Origin: Cyanoderma ruficeps
Lineage: Eukaryota > Chordata > Aves > Passeriformes > Timaliidae
Direction of reading: 5' to 3'
DNA length: 64,000 nt
NCBI GenBank assembly: GCA_008694505.1
Contig: VZDJ01000868.1
Span: 236,263-300,262, forward strand
Position numbers and translations under genes: made by a program. The notes under the pieces are model-generated. The model did no database searches. It was not told the DNA's origin and saw nothing but the letters and a program-made list of their open reading frames with translations. How positions within the stretch are numbered: position 1 is the first letter of the stretch; the number at the start of each line of letters is the position of its first letter. Of this stretch, positions 52,311 through 63,558 are shown piece by piece.

Positions 52311-52432
52311 TTATGGACAGTATTGTCTCAGAAGGAGTTTTGATTGCTCTCCTATAAAGCCTTTTTCAGCCTTTGGGAGGTTAATGTTGGCGTATAGGTG
52401 TTTTAAACGTTCTCCAGAAAATTTAAGTTGCT
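52311..52432 (-). CDS. Candidate terminal exon, unknown protein
   Basis: A strong minus-strand acceptor (TACTTAATTCCCTTTTCAG) leads at 52432 into a frame that starts by completing a codon with AG. It encodes QLKFSGERLKHLYANINLPK followed by AEKGFIGEQSKLLLRQYCP, with a TAA stop at 52311-52313. The composition is protein-like. The only GT donor before the stop (T|GTCCAT) is poor, so if real this is a last exon. It begins in a phase that the segment at 57778-57863 does not supply. I do not recognise it; it could be a pseudogene fragment. Confidence 0.3.
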
Positions 52433-55400
52433 CTGAAAAGGGAATTAAGTAGGGAAGATTTTCTACAGTTTTAAAAATCCAGCACTTCAATACCCATCCT
52501 CTAAGAAATGCTTTGTGATCCAAAGTATTGTTGCCTGTCATTGCATTGGCAAGCGTTCCTTTGTCAAAGCCTTTCCATTTTTCTTCCTAGTATATTAACA
52601 CAGACATTATCATCAGTTAAAGCATCTAGCAAGATAAAACTTGCTTCTAAAACTGGGTTGGCTGGAAGGGACATCAAGTTATTTATCTTGCATTTTTAGT
52701 GGTATTTTTTTAAGCATTAATAATTATCCAGATTATTGGTTTTGCCTCCCTTCCAATAATAAGGACAGAATTTGGAACTGTTTCACAGTGATCTTGGAAG
52801 AACAAGAATGGGATGTCTTGCTCCCTGTGTAGGATTCATTCTAAATTCATTGTTATTTCCAAACAACATCTTCATCTGGCTGTTTGCCCTGCTGTCTCCC
52901 TGGCTGTATGTTGTTAACCTAAAGACAATTTGAGATAATTACAAAGTGGCTCAAACTTTACCCTCCTCAAACTGAGTTAATGGAAGTATAAATGACACTT
53001 TTTCCAGCTTTCTTGATAGAAGTGCTGCTTGCCATTACCACAGCTGACCGTGTCCTTAAACCAAAGCATTTCCAGAGTCTGATGTCCTGCAAGGTGTCCA
53101 GAGCCACAGCTGTGATGGCTGAGGCTGTTACTTGTTGGTACCAAGTTGATGAAAAGCTACCAATCGGTATTTCTCTGTACAGATTCACCAGAAGTCAGAT
53201 GTGTCTCCATGGGCCCAACAATAACCAAGAGTTTTGTGCAGGTGTGTGGCTTGGCAGCACATCAGAGGTCTGGGGCCCCTTTCTAGCATGACGAGGGGTG
53301 CCCTTTAAATCCATGGGACACTTGAAGTCCCAGCCAAGATGAGGCTTTTGAGTGGTTAGATGCATTTTAGAAATATGGGTTTCAAATTGTTAGTTTTACC
53401 AGACTTGTTACCTGTCACAGACAAGTCCTGAAGGACAGGCAGACCCTCCACTGTCACTGCCCTCTCCAAGGACACAGAACACCAACGTGGCAGGATCAAG
53501 CCTGGGTCACACGTGACACTGCCACTGTCACAGTGTCCAAAGCTCTCCCAAGTGGAGCCAAGTTGGACTCCCTTGCCCAACCTTGCACTGTGGAGCAGGG
53601 AGAACCCACATGTCATTTCAAAGGATATTTTTATTTTTAAGCAACCTTCTGTGGCAGCAGCTGTTACTTGCAAAACGAGCTTTTGCTGCTGTGGATTTTT
53701 TCCTTGGCAGGTAAGTCAAAGTAATTGTGGATGTAGGTGTACAGCTGAGTCCTGCATAAGAAAAGAACACCTTGGATCTGCTGCAAGCAGGAGGCTGCTC
53801 TGTCAGTGCTGCCACCCCGGGCAGCCAGGGCTGGATCTCTTGCAGCCTGGCACATGCCCAGCCTCAGCCTCACAGCAGCAGAGCTGTCTGGGTGCTCTGT
53901 GCCAACCCCAGCTCCCTTCAGCCACTGCCAAATCCCTTGCAGGGCCAGTGCTTTCCTGGTATCATGTCAAGAACCCTTGGGGAGGTGGTCTTGCAGCTCC
54001 CAGCAAAGCATCTCTGCCAGGCCAGGCATCACCCGGGCACTGCCCTTGGCTGCTGGGCCATTCCTGGCAGGGGTGACTCAGGCAGGGAACCCTGCAAGGG
54101 CCCTGGCACAAGCCTGTCCTGAACCTCTGCCTACAGACTCCTGCCTCTGCCCAGCTCACCCTTCCTGACGCCTTTCCCCCAGGGTCCTAACTCCCAACTT
54201 TGTTACTCTATAAACATAATAACAATAATTATTCTCTCATTGGACACATAGCCATCTTCTTTGTTTGCAGGCTTAGATAAATATCATTCAAATCATGGAG
54301 TCTGATTTGTGAGTCAGGATGATGGCAGCCCTCCAAAACCTCCTGCCCATGGAGCATGTTTGTGTGAGAGGCAGAAAGAGTTTCACTGTATGAAGAGTAA
54401 GAAACTGGAAGCCAAGTGAATTAAATACAAAGCAAATAATTATGTGTAATTCATTTACTGACTAATGATTGCACCTTGGTATGGAGGTTCACGAATTCAT
54501 TTGACTCTGCAGGGTTCTCAAGAACAATCTCCCTGCTACAAGATAAGAGCTGGCTGGCTTGTTAACAGACCAGCGTTTACATTAGTGTTATTGTAAGATT
54601 CTGCCTTTTTGGCTCATTTTGTATTTTATCTCATGGCCATTCACTTTTCCTGGGTTCATCTGGTGTCTCTGACAGTTTCAATTGCTCAGTGCTGGTCAAT
54701 GCTGGGTGTCACTGCAGACTGTAGACATCATCTGCCCCTGAAAACAACTAGACCTGGTTCTTTCTTCTCTCCCATCTGCTGCAGCCAAACCTTGCCACAG
54801 AGACTGTGACTTTGGCAGGGAAGCAGCAGGTCACAGCCCCCTTTTCCCCACTGCTGGGGTCCCAGCAAATTGTCACTCTTCATGGTGTCACCCAGTTGCC
54901 ACCATAGCCTGATGCCATCAGCACCTTCCAGCTGAAGACCAGCAGGCAGTACCAACCTCCATCTGTGAATACTGGGGGGATTTCGGGCTGAAGACACAAA
55001 GACAAAGCCTTTGATGGGGTGAAAAATCTTGTGCTAACCCAGTGAAAGCCAGCAGCAGTGTCTCAGTGTTGATGCCATTCTCCAGACCACAGCCTGTGTG
55101 ATGTCACTCACGCCTGGCACTCCCAGACCCCAGTGCCCTGGGCAAGCAAGGCCTGGGCACTGCATCTGCACTTCCAGGGTGGAGGTTGAACCATGCCAGG
55201 CAAAGCCCCACACCTGAGGACTCACTCAGTGCTGCCAAGCTGCAGAGGTGCTACTCAGGGTGACATTTGTACCAAGGGCAGAAACAGAAGAGCTTTTGCA
55301 GTTGTGCTGTTGTGCCCATGCAATCACTAGGTATAGGTGGAGCCCCTCTCCCACCCCTCCCCTCCAAGTAAAACTATTCACTCAGTTAATTGCTCAGGGC

Positions 55401-57777
55401 ATCTGTGATGATGGTTTGTCAATCTACAGGCATTTGACTGGGCCATCATGTAACTGGGAATCACTATTTTATCAGCCAGTTTAAGCACAGGGTACATGAG
55501 AGGTAACTGCACAGCATTTGTGTGTGAGGCAGAGGGTCACATCTGCAGGCACTGGAAGAATGTACTTTTCTACGAGATGCACTTAAAGACTGAATTTGGG
55601 AAGGGAACAAAACAAGAATGACATCCTTAAGGGAATAATAAGGGAAAGAGGAAGTTACTTGGTAGTTTGAATGGGGACTATGCAATAAATCATGACATGA
55701 TCACACTGAAGGAGGAAAATCCAATAAGGTGATTACACCTGCATGCACTTTCCATCATTACTTGCCATCAAGTGTCACACTGTAAAGCTCAGGGCTGCCA
55801 GTAAACCAGCAAAACAGCTGGGCAATGTCTGATGCCCCACTGCTGCAGGAACACACACCTGCAGGTGCTGGGCCTGGCCTTGCAGCCCTCCTGGGCAAGT
55901 GACACAGGAAGTGACTACATCCATGGCAGACAGAGAATGAAAACAGCAACAACAAAAAAAGGTAACCCTCTGCTCTGCTATTTTTGATTTGAGCAATTTG
56001 TAATGAGAAAAGCCAAAACCAGCTCCTCTCGTTGATATGAGTATTCCCACTGACTAAAATGCAGTCACCATGCACGTTAATTTTGAGCCTGTGCAATCCT
56101 TTATCGATGAAGATCTGGCAAGCCAGGACAGATTTCAGCCCGTGAGATACTTGCAGTGCGATAGTATTTTACCTGTAGGTGGATCTTCATTTTAGATACT
56201 GAAATGCAGAGCCAATGAGCCTGATTCACTGCTGTGTTACTCCAGTTTTTCAGTGGAATAACACCACTGAATCATCAGCAAAGCTGAAATAACAAATGAT
56301 AAAATGGGAGCATTGTGTCAAAGTTTGCAGCGAGTGCATGGAAATGACGAGCTCCCTCTTGCAGAACCATTAACTTATATAGACTTCTTTTCAGTTTGAT
56401 ATGTGTCAAAAATACGACAATGTGCCTAGGCTAAAGTTTTACATGTCAAAAAAATGTTAAAATTTAATATAACAGCTAGCATGGGAATCCCTCAGTATCT
56501 CTATGTGGTAAGTAATATTTTATTTTCATCCAGAAAAAGAAGATTTTTAAGAAGAGTCTTTAAACATCTTCTAAGGAGATGCAAGTTTAGATGTGGTTAA
56601 TTTCTATGCACCAGCTAGGTACCATGTAAAACTTAGAAATAGGACAAGTTAAAAAGACAGTCCTGGGTTTTTTTGATTTATGAAAACACTCATTGAGCAG
56701 TTGAAAACAACTGAGTAATTGTGAGGTTTTTGCAAGTAATGCTCTGGAAAAGCCAGCTGAAGGTAGTAGGCAAGCTTGCAATTAGTATTTCTAATTATAA
56801 AGTGTATACATAAAACAATGTAGCATCATAAATAAAGGCCAAATGTAAATGATGCAATAGGAACAGTAGAACATCATATAAAGATGGACAAAAAAGCTAG
56901 CAAGAGAAATACTTAGAAAATATCTATATTTTTCCAATAACAACAACAACAACAGATAAAAGAAGAGTGGTGCTTTGTTTTATTTTGTGCAATTTTTACA
57001 GCATCCCTGTCTCGGTGCCACCTGATGCTCCTGCTTGTGTTGTGCACCAGAGTTTGCCGTGGGTGATTCCCAGTCAGGGTGTCAGAGCCAGCCCTGGCAG
57101 AGCAGCAGACACACTGATGGTGTGGCTGGTGTGGGAGCCCAGGCTCACACAGCAGGCTCAGGGTGGCTCTGTCCTTTGCCTTATCAGTGACTCATGGCCA
57201 CCATGGAAAACAGCTTCCAAATGCCACAACCTCAGGGGCTATTGAGCCTGACCCTGCAGGGCCTGGGGAGGTGGATTTGTGTCAAATTCAAGCTGTGAAG
57301 CTTGAACAGGTGCCTACAGGGGGACTGTGTTCAGTAGCCTGTGGTAGGTTCAGATACACTCTAAGCCTTGTCAGCCTCCAAAATGCTTTATGAGACCATG
57401 GGAAATGGGGAACTCCAGGAGCAGCCCCAGTGCAGCCTCTGACTGACACCTGTGCAAGGGCACAGCAGGATTACGTGCTGCACTCCTCACAGAACTGCTC
57501 TCCAAATACAGCCCTGCATGCAACCAGAGAAGGTGAAGAGACATAATACCTTAGGGAAATGTTTTTATTTATTCTCCTTGGGTGCATATATGGCAATCAC
57601 CCGTGCAGCATGATCCAGGATGTTGAAAACCATTTCATTATGTTCTATAAATAAAGGACTGATGTGGTTCAATTGTATCAATTATGCAATTCTTCTAAGT
57701 GGTGTAGTCAAGGGTAAATTCAGGCAAAGGGCACTCCCTTTGTAGCTACTTCTGCTCTGTGCACTTCTAGTATTTAC
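52433..57777. other. Unique sequence with a GC-rich patch, no gene assigned
   Basis: The GC-rich part at 53770-54170 carries overlapping frames of 116-187 residues on the plus strand that follow from low stop density. An (AAC)n run lies at about 56936-56955. AT-rich blocks at 54410-54480 and 56440-56960 may be noncoding conserved DNA or simply intron. Confidence 0.45.
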
Positions 57778-57863
57778 CTGCTCCTCATATACCACAGACA
57801 GATGAATCTGCCCACTTTTATTTACCACTACACCACTGACTCCTCTTTGGCCAGGAGCTTTTC
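57778..57863 (-). CDS. Candidate internal exon, 86 bp, unknown protein
   Basis: On the minus strand a pyrimidine-rich acceptor (TTCGTTGTGTCATCTGTGCATAG) precedes the segment and the donor CAG|GTAAAT follows. It enters with GA completing a codon, encodes KAPGQRGVSGVVVNKSGQ then IHLSVVYEEQ, and leaves in phase 0. The predicted sequence has alternating hydrophobic residues typical of beta strands. The pattern G-x-I-x-L-S-V-x-Y resembles the first strand of some C2 domains, but it is too short to claim a family. Its entry phase matches the exit phase of the candidate exon at 59932-59986. Confidence 0.4.
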
Positions 57864-58156
57864 CTATGCACAGATGACACAACGAAATAGAAAATGGAAG
57901 TCAAGACACTGCTGTGTGTTAGTCTGTTGTGCAAGATATGTGGCTATACAGTAATTTTGAGCAAAGCATCAGGTTTAAACAATGTTCAAACTGACACCAT
58001 TATTATGCAATATTGTTAATTATGGCTAGGAGGGTATTTGAGGTTAGTTGGTGCTACCTATGTCCATTTTATAATTATACCAAGAAAAGGATTACTAAAT
58101 GGTGTCCAAGCTAATTGTATCCATTTGATTTTATCCCTCCTCTTCACCATTGTAAG

Positions 58157-58354
58157 TCACTTGCATTCTGAGCTGTAAGTCTTTTGGAGGGATTTGGGTG
58201 CATTTGAGCTAAATACAATGGAGCTTGGTACTGACTGGGCAGCTGCAGGTAACATTGCAACAGCAGCACTAACAACAGCAATAACAAACACAGCTAGTCC
58301 AAGTGATAAGTACACAATAAATGTCACTTTTTTCCCTGTCACTGTTACAGTTAC
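58157..58354 (-). CDS. Candidate terminal exon with a hydrophobic (membrane-like) segment
   Basis: After a minus-strand acceptor (AAACCTCTTGCAG) a phase-0 frame of 65 codons runs to TGA at 58157-58159. It begins VTVTVTGKKVTF, continues with a hydrophobic stretch of about 20-25 residues (IVYLSLGLAVFVIAVVSAA) and ends with a Ser/Lys-rich tail finishing SLQKTYSSECK. That layout fits the C-terminus of a single-pass membrane protein with a short tail. Its phase fits the exit of the segment at 59388-59561. A chance hydrophobic frame cannot be excluded. Confidence 0.3.
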   Translation of the reverse strand, partial: VTVTVTGKKVTFIVYLSLGLAVFVIAVVSAAVAMLPAAAQSVPSSIVFSSNAPKSLQKTYSSECK

Positions 58355-58788
58355 CTGCAAGAGGTTTATCCTTATCTATTGCTGTGCTGTGTGCTCTAGG
58401 ATGTGCTTGAGCAGGAAGGTGATGAAGCTCTGTGAAGCTCTGTGAAGCACTGTGGCTCTGTCCTCCTGGTGTGACACACCCCAAGAGCAGCTGGGGACCA
58501 GCAGCACCCAGGTGCAGCAGCCACACCAGTGTCAGCCCTCCTGCCAACCCTGCTGCAGGGTTTCAGTATTCAGGGCATGCACAGGACAGCTCAGTTGCTG
58601 CAGCTGATGGAAATGGGCATCCTAAAGTGCAGCCACCCTCCTGCTCTTCAGCTGCCCCAGCTCCCACAAAGCCAGCCCAGCTTCTCCTGCCTGCCATGGG
58701 CCCCCCAGCCTGGGCCAATGGCTGTGGCAGAAACTTGACATGGTGCCATATAAGCTGTCTCATTTGAATGTTACCTGTCAGTGTCAGG

Positions 58789-58980
58789 AAAAAACAAAAC
58801 TAACAAAGAAACAACCAAAAAAATCCCCCAATCCTAACAAAACAAACAAACAAACACAACAACAACAAACAAAAAACCCCCAACCACCCAAAAGACCCAC
58901 AAACCCCCCCAAAAATCTAAACCAAAAGAAAACCCAAAATAATCCACCAAAACCAAACCAAATAAAAGAAAAAAATCCTC
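58789..58980 (+). repeat. A+C-only low-complexity tract with flanking 8 bp direct repeats
   Basis: Over about 190 bases the plus strand is almost entirely A and C, with about four G and few T, including (AAAC)n, (AAC)n and C5-C7 runs. The octamer CAGTGTCA occurs immediately before (58779-58786) and immediately after (58981-58988). This arrangement suggests insertion of an A-rich element with a target-site duplication, or strand-biased expansion. The Lys/Asn/Pro-rich plus frame and the Phe/Gly-rich minus frame across it are translations of the tract. Confidence 0.9.
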
Positions 58981-59387
58981 CAGTGTCAATGGATTTACCC
59001 CAGAAAGTAATTTGGTAACTCATGGTTTTGTTTGTCTACGACAAAAGGCTGTAGTCTGCCACTGATGGCACTTACGTAAAATAGAGCTGCCTGCAAGGCC
59101 TGAATGCTGTAATTAACAGGCAGTTTTAGAAATTATTGGCTAATGCTATTTAATAGAAATATTGCCAACTATTGTTGTAAAAACTTGGTTTGTTCTTTGG
59201 TATTAATATAAAATGACTCAACATGGCTTCATTGGGAAAACATACCTTTGTCTGCTACATATCATTACCTACATTTTTACACTGGTTAAACATCACAGGG
59301 CAAATTTTGGAATTTAAAGGTTTAATTTCTCAAAACTAACTAGAGGCTCAACAGCCTACTGAGCAACCACAATGCTGGTGATACAAC

Positions 59388-59561
59388 CTGGCCCTTCTCT
59401 TGTAACATGGCATTACTGCCCAGGCCTGCTCCCAGGGCAGCCAGGGCAGCTTTTGCCACTGGTGGTGTAAAAGCAGTAGCAATTTTAAAGGTTTTTGTAT
59501 CAGGGATATATATTCCTGTAAGCCTGAGCAGCATTTTCCCTGCACTGTGTACAGTATCACT
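59388..59561 (-). CDS. Candidate internal exon, 174 bp, unknown protein
   Basis: This lies within an open minus frame of 109 codons. A moderate acceptor (TGTATTAATTCTCAG) and a weak donor (CAG|GTTGTA) bracket 58 codons in phase 0-0. They include KMLLRLTGIYIPDTKTFKIA, then a Pro/Ala/Gly-rich stretch with PPVAKAALAALGAGLG, ending QEKGQ. The exit phase fits the hydrophobic candidate exon at 58157-58354. The frame could instead be fortuitous, since the donor is poor. Confidence 0.22.
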
Positions 59562-59931
59562 CTGAGAATTAATACACATTCTTGTTAATAAACTCTCTGG
59601 ATCACATTGGAGAGTACAGGCAACTCTGAAATAATGTGCTCTGCTCATGTGATGAAGCTGGTGTATCATCTAAGAACATTTTCTCTTATTTCACTTCAGT
59701 TGTAATAGTGACTAAAAGTTATTTCTCAATTTCTCCCAGGAGGTACCAGCTGAAATGTTTCTGTTTGATTGCTAAAGAGTAGAAAGCAACAAATTAATAT
59801 TGGCAAATTTTAGATGAAGCATGATGCGAATGTTGCACACCTCAGCCTAATGCCCACCTTCACTTCAGGGAAAAGAGAACCCAGACTTGCAAACACATTA
59901 ATTGCCTCCTGGTTAGAGAGTTTCCACTCAC

Positions 59932-59986
59932 CTGTTTGGAAACGAACTCCAGAATCTCCCTGCTTTCTATTTACTGCACTGAGAGC
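59932..59986 (-). CDS. Candidate internal exon, 47-55 bp, unknown protein
   Basis: The minus-strand donor CAAACAG|GTGAGT is close to the vertebrate consensus. Upstream, AG sites at 59987 and 59979 give exons of 55 or 47 bases. In the open frame it encodes ALSAVNRKQGDSGVRFQT plus one base, so it exits in phase 1. This joins in phase to the segment at 57778-57863, restoring a glycine at the junction. The acceptors have weak pyrimidine tracts, which lowers confidence. Confidence 0.3.
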
Positions 59987-62900
59987 CTGTAATCTCATAG
60001 CGCTTCTAAAGACTTGTTAATTGCACCCCTAATAGAGCATTTTATGACACCTTTTAATGTATAGATTTGAAAGAAAAGGCAGTCCATACAGAGGTTGACC
60101 TTCCTGATAGATGAAGGAGAGGCAAAGTTCTCTCTCTGTTCAGTTGGAAGTAGCACAAAGGTGACACTGCTGCTGTTTGGGACAGCTCAACAGCGTGGGC
60201 GTGACTCATCAAACCAGGGTCACCTCACCTCAGCTGCAGCTCTCTCAAGGGCAAGGATTGGGCAGTGCCAAACAGACCCAGAGCTCCCAAAGTCTCACTG
60301 CTGGCTACACCCAGTGGGAGTTTGATCACACAGGCTGGGCATCCTTTCTGGGGCAAGAGCCAATGCTGTTTGTATTTTTCCCAAGGGCAGGCACTTCACT
60401 GCACTCAGGCATTGACCATGGTGGTCAACAGCTTCTGGACATGCCTGAAGTGAGCAAGACAGGGACACTGACAGCACCAAAGGGATTTGGGTATCCCATC
60501 CCACTGGCTTTCAGAAGCACTTACCACAGCAAAGCTCCTGGAGAGTTCTGTGAAACCCAGACCATGATCAGATGCCAGCTACAGCCTGCCAAGCTGAAAT
60601 GCTGGCTGACATTGTCTGTACCTTGCATGGCTCTCAGAGCAGCTGGTGTGCAGTGACCCTGCCCAGGAAGGCACAGTAACTCCCCAGTTCACTTTTGCAG
60701 GCCCACACATGGTCTCAGTGGGAAGCACAGCCTCGGGACATTAAGGCACCCCAAAACATTCAGAGATCTGGAGGCTGGGTAGTCCCAGTCCTAGAAGCAA
60801 AACTGGTGCTGCAGCAAACACTCCAGTGTATGGCATGGCTGTCACTGCCTAATCCTTGCCTCCTTGCCATCCCTGTTAGGTGACATGTCACAGGCCTGTA
60901 TCAGATCACACTGACACTACAGTGCTTATAGACGTTGTGGAGCTTGTATAGTAATATATTGAGTGAATTGATTGCACTCTCCATTGCTGTCTCTTCTTTC
61001 CCTTCATTGAAATGCACATTAAACGACAATGTATCCTCTTGTCCAGGCCCCATGTATCCTTGTATCAGGAGAATCCTAGTCCACCGGCTAGAAACAGAGA
61101 AGAAGTTAATGAATTTTCTCTTTTAAAGTGTTATTCCATCCTCCCTCACATCTTTCTTCTTTGGTAACTACAGTCAGCCATCCCCTGGGACCTACACTCA
61201 CTGTGACCCCGACTCACTGATGAACATACATAAAACCAGATTGTGCTAAAGAGATTACTGCTCCTGTTCCACAGTGTGTTTATAAGTGTGTTTGGATACT
61301 GTATCTGATCCCTAAATGTGAGCCCACTTCTGGGTAAGGACTCTGGGGTTGAGCATCCTCTCTGTGGAGCAGGTCACTCAGCACAGCTCCCAGCACCAAA
61401 GCTCTGAATGTCAGAACCAGGGCAAGGGGAGGCCACCACGGTCCTGATGAAGTGTTTGGGAACATCCCCCCTGTGGAGATGGGCCCCACAGAACCTGAGC
61501 CCCCCAGAAGGGCTCCCATGGCCGTGTTGCAGACTGTGCCTTGGTCTCAGCTGAGTGCCTGAAGGTGCACCAGGGCCCCTTGCCTTGCTCCTCCTGTCCT
61601 CCCTCCCCAGGCAGGGCCCTGCGCTCTGGAGCTGGGACCCTCCCCACATGCTTGGCCTTGTGTCTGGTAAACATTTTCCATTTCATACTAATAGCCCTCT
61701 GTGATGGTGGAAGATGCTGAGCAACCACAGAGCTTGGTGTGGGACACTGGTGCCAAAGAGGTTTCCAAAGGTGAAGGGAGGAAAAGTTGCCTACTGCTGG
61801 TACCGGAATGGCTCAGCACTGATGCCATAAATAAAAGGAAGTGTGTTGGATGTTTTGTTTTGCTTGTGTGTAAACTGTATGGTTAGAACCTGAATAAACA
61901 TATTTTGTCAATTTTACTACCTTTTTGATATAAAAATAAATAACCTTAAATAAAGAAGAACTGAAGACCCACCAAGCCAGACTGGTTCAATAGGAACTGC
62001 ACTGACAAGGGAATAATTTTGTCCCAAAAATAAGGGGATGAAATTGTAAGTTTTCAGGATGGCAAAGCCCCTATAGTAGGAGCTGTGTTTTACACAGAAG
62101 GCTCTAGAATTTAAAAGGGGACTCTTCCCCTTTTAAAATGAAAGGAAAAAACAAAAATGCTATAATTTTTTTTTGCTGCCAGAACTGCTCTCTAGCTTAA
62201 TGGGAAGGCTGCATGCAAACAGCTGCTGAGAAATACGAGTGTGACAGGGTAACAGCAATTAGGAACATTTTAATGATCATTTAAAAAAGCACAAGGAAAT
62301 GATACCAAGTATTAAGTAACTGAATATAAAACAGACATCAAGAAATCATACTTTTAATTTGAAATTAATCTTAGCAGTGACTTCTAGGCTTACCACTCTG
62401 ATGCCAACATGGGAACTTCCAGTAGGCAGCAACACATAATTACTGCTGGGTAGGGGTGAATCAACCCCTTTCTGTCATGAAGAAAGGAGAGACCCTCAGA
62501 CCATCTGCCAAAGGTGGGTGGGTGAATAAGAGTGTTACTTTCTTGCTAGACTCTAATCAGGGCACCACACCTTTTGATAGTATCTCTGTAATAAGCAAAC
62601 AACTTTAAATGATGTTGTGTCACTCCAGGAGGGTGACCCAGCAAATCAGGTTTCCTTAATGCAGGACTGCAGTGTGCAGGTGCTCACACTTCCCTTGGGA
62701 CCCTGGAATCCTCAGCCTGCCATGCAGAGGAATCTGTGTCTCCTCCATTATCAATGCACATGGTTCCAAGCAGCACTGTCACTACAACTAACATCCTTTT
62801 TGCTTTTCTGTGCATCGCTCTTAAAAGTTTTCTAATGTGCTAGTAAGGAGATTACAGGCAGAAGTCCATCACAGAATTGCCATCACACAAGCCTGGATGT

Positions 62901-63400
62901 GACAAATGATGGCAGAATTACACGTTTCTCCCAGTTAGTGAGACATGACTGACACTGCCTGCCTGAGTGCTCCCACAGCGTCGTTACCAGCCACTGCTGT
63001 GCTGCCTCTTTCCTCAAGTGCAATTCCATGGGCCAGTTTCAGTCACCAAGAATGTGTCTGCTCTGCTGAGTCTTTCTGGTTTGAAGGCCCCAGTGAATCC
63101 CACAGGACCACCTGTGAGGCCAGCCCATCGCTGAGCAGTGTTTCCAGGGGTTTTGTTTTTCACAGCAAAGGGGTGATTCGGGGGATGTCACAGATGCTGC
63201 CCTGGCTGGGAGCAGGTGCTGTGGCTGCACCCAGGCCCCTGTGGCAGGAGTAAGTCTCAAGCCACCCAGATGCCAGCCAGCTTGGCACAGGAGTATTTGT
63301 CCTGCTTGGGCTCCACAGTCAGACCTGGTGGCTTTTCAACCCTTCTCTTTCTTACCTTCTATAGCAGAGCCCCCGACCTCGGTCCTATATTCAGATACCT
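59987..63400. other. Unique sequence, no gene assigned
   Basis: The 159-residue plus frame at 60177-60656 and the minus frames at 61280-61728 lie in GC-richer DNA, overlap frames on the opposite strand and show no domain. No repeat family was recognised. If the minus-strand candidate exons at 57.8-60.0 kb are real, upstream exons should lie here or beyond the window. Confidence 0.4.
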
Positions 63401-63558
63401 GTGAACCAAAGTTATAACTGGTGAAACTCAACTGGTGTCTCTGAACTCAAACCACTATAGGCCATTGTGCCAATGTGGTTTTTGGCAAATGTTTGGCCCT
63501 TCCTGTTGACTGAACTACTCATGCTCTCTAGAAAGGACCATGCCTATCCCTAACACTC

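Noticed and set aside
53018..53090. Possible plus-strand exon (VLLAITTADRVLKPKHFQ)
   Set aside because: The acceptor is fair, but the donor (AAG|GTGTCC) is weak and the opposite strand is also open. No partner exon was found.
53513..54168. 187-, 120- and 116-residue plus frames
   Set aside because: This is a GC-rich patch with frames open in several registers and no recognisable domain or splice context.
58740..59023. Lys/Asn/Pro-rich plus frame and Phe/Gly-rich minus frame
   Set aside because: Both are translations of the A+C-only tract.
60177..60656. 159-residue plus frame
   Set aside because: The composition is not protein-like, there is no motif, and it overlaps other open frames in GC-richer DNA.
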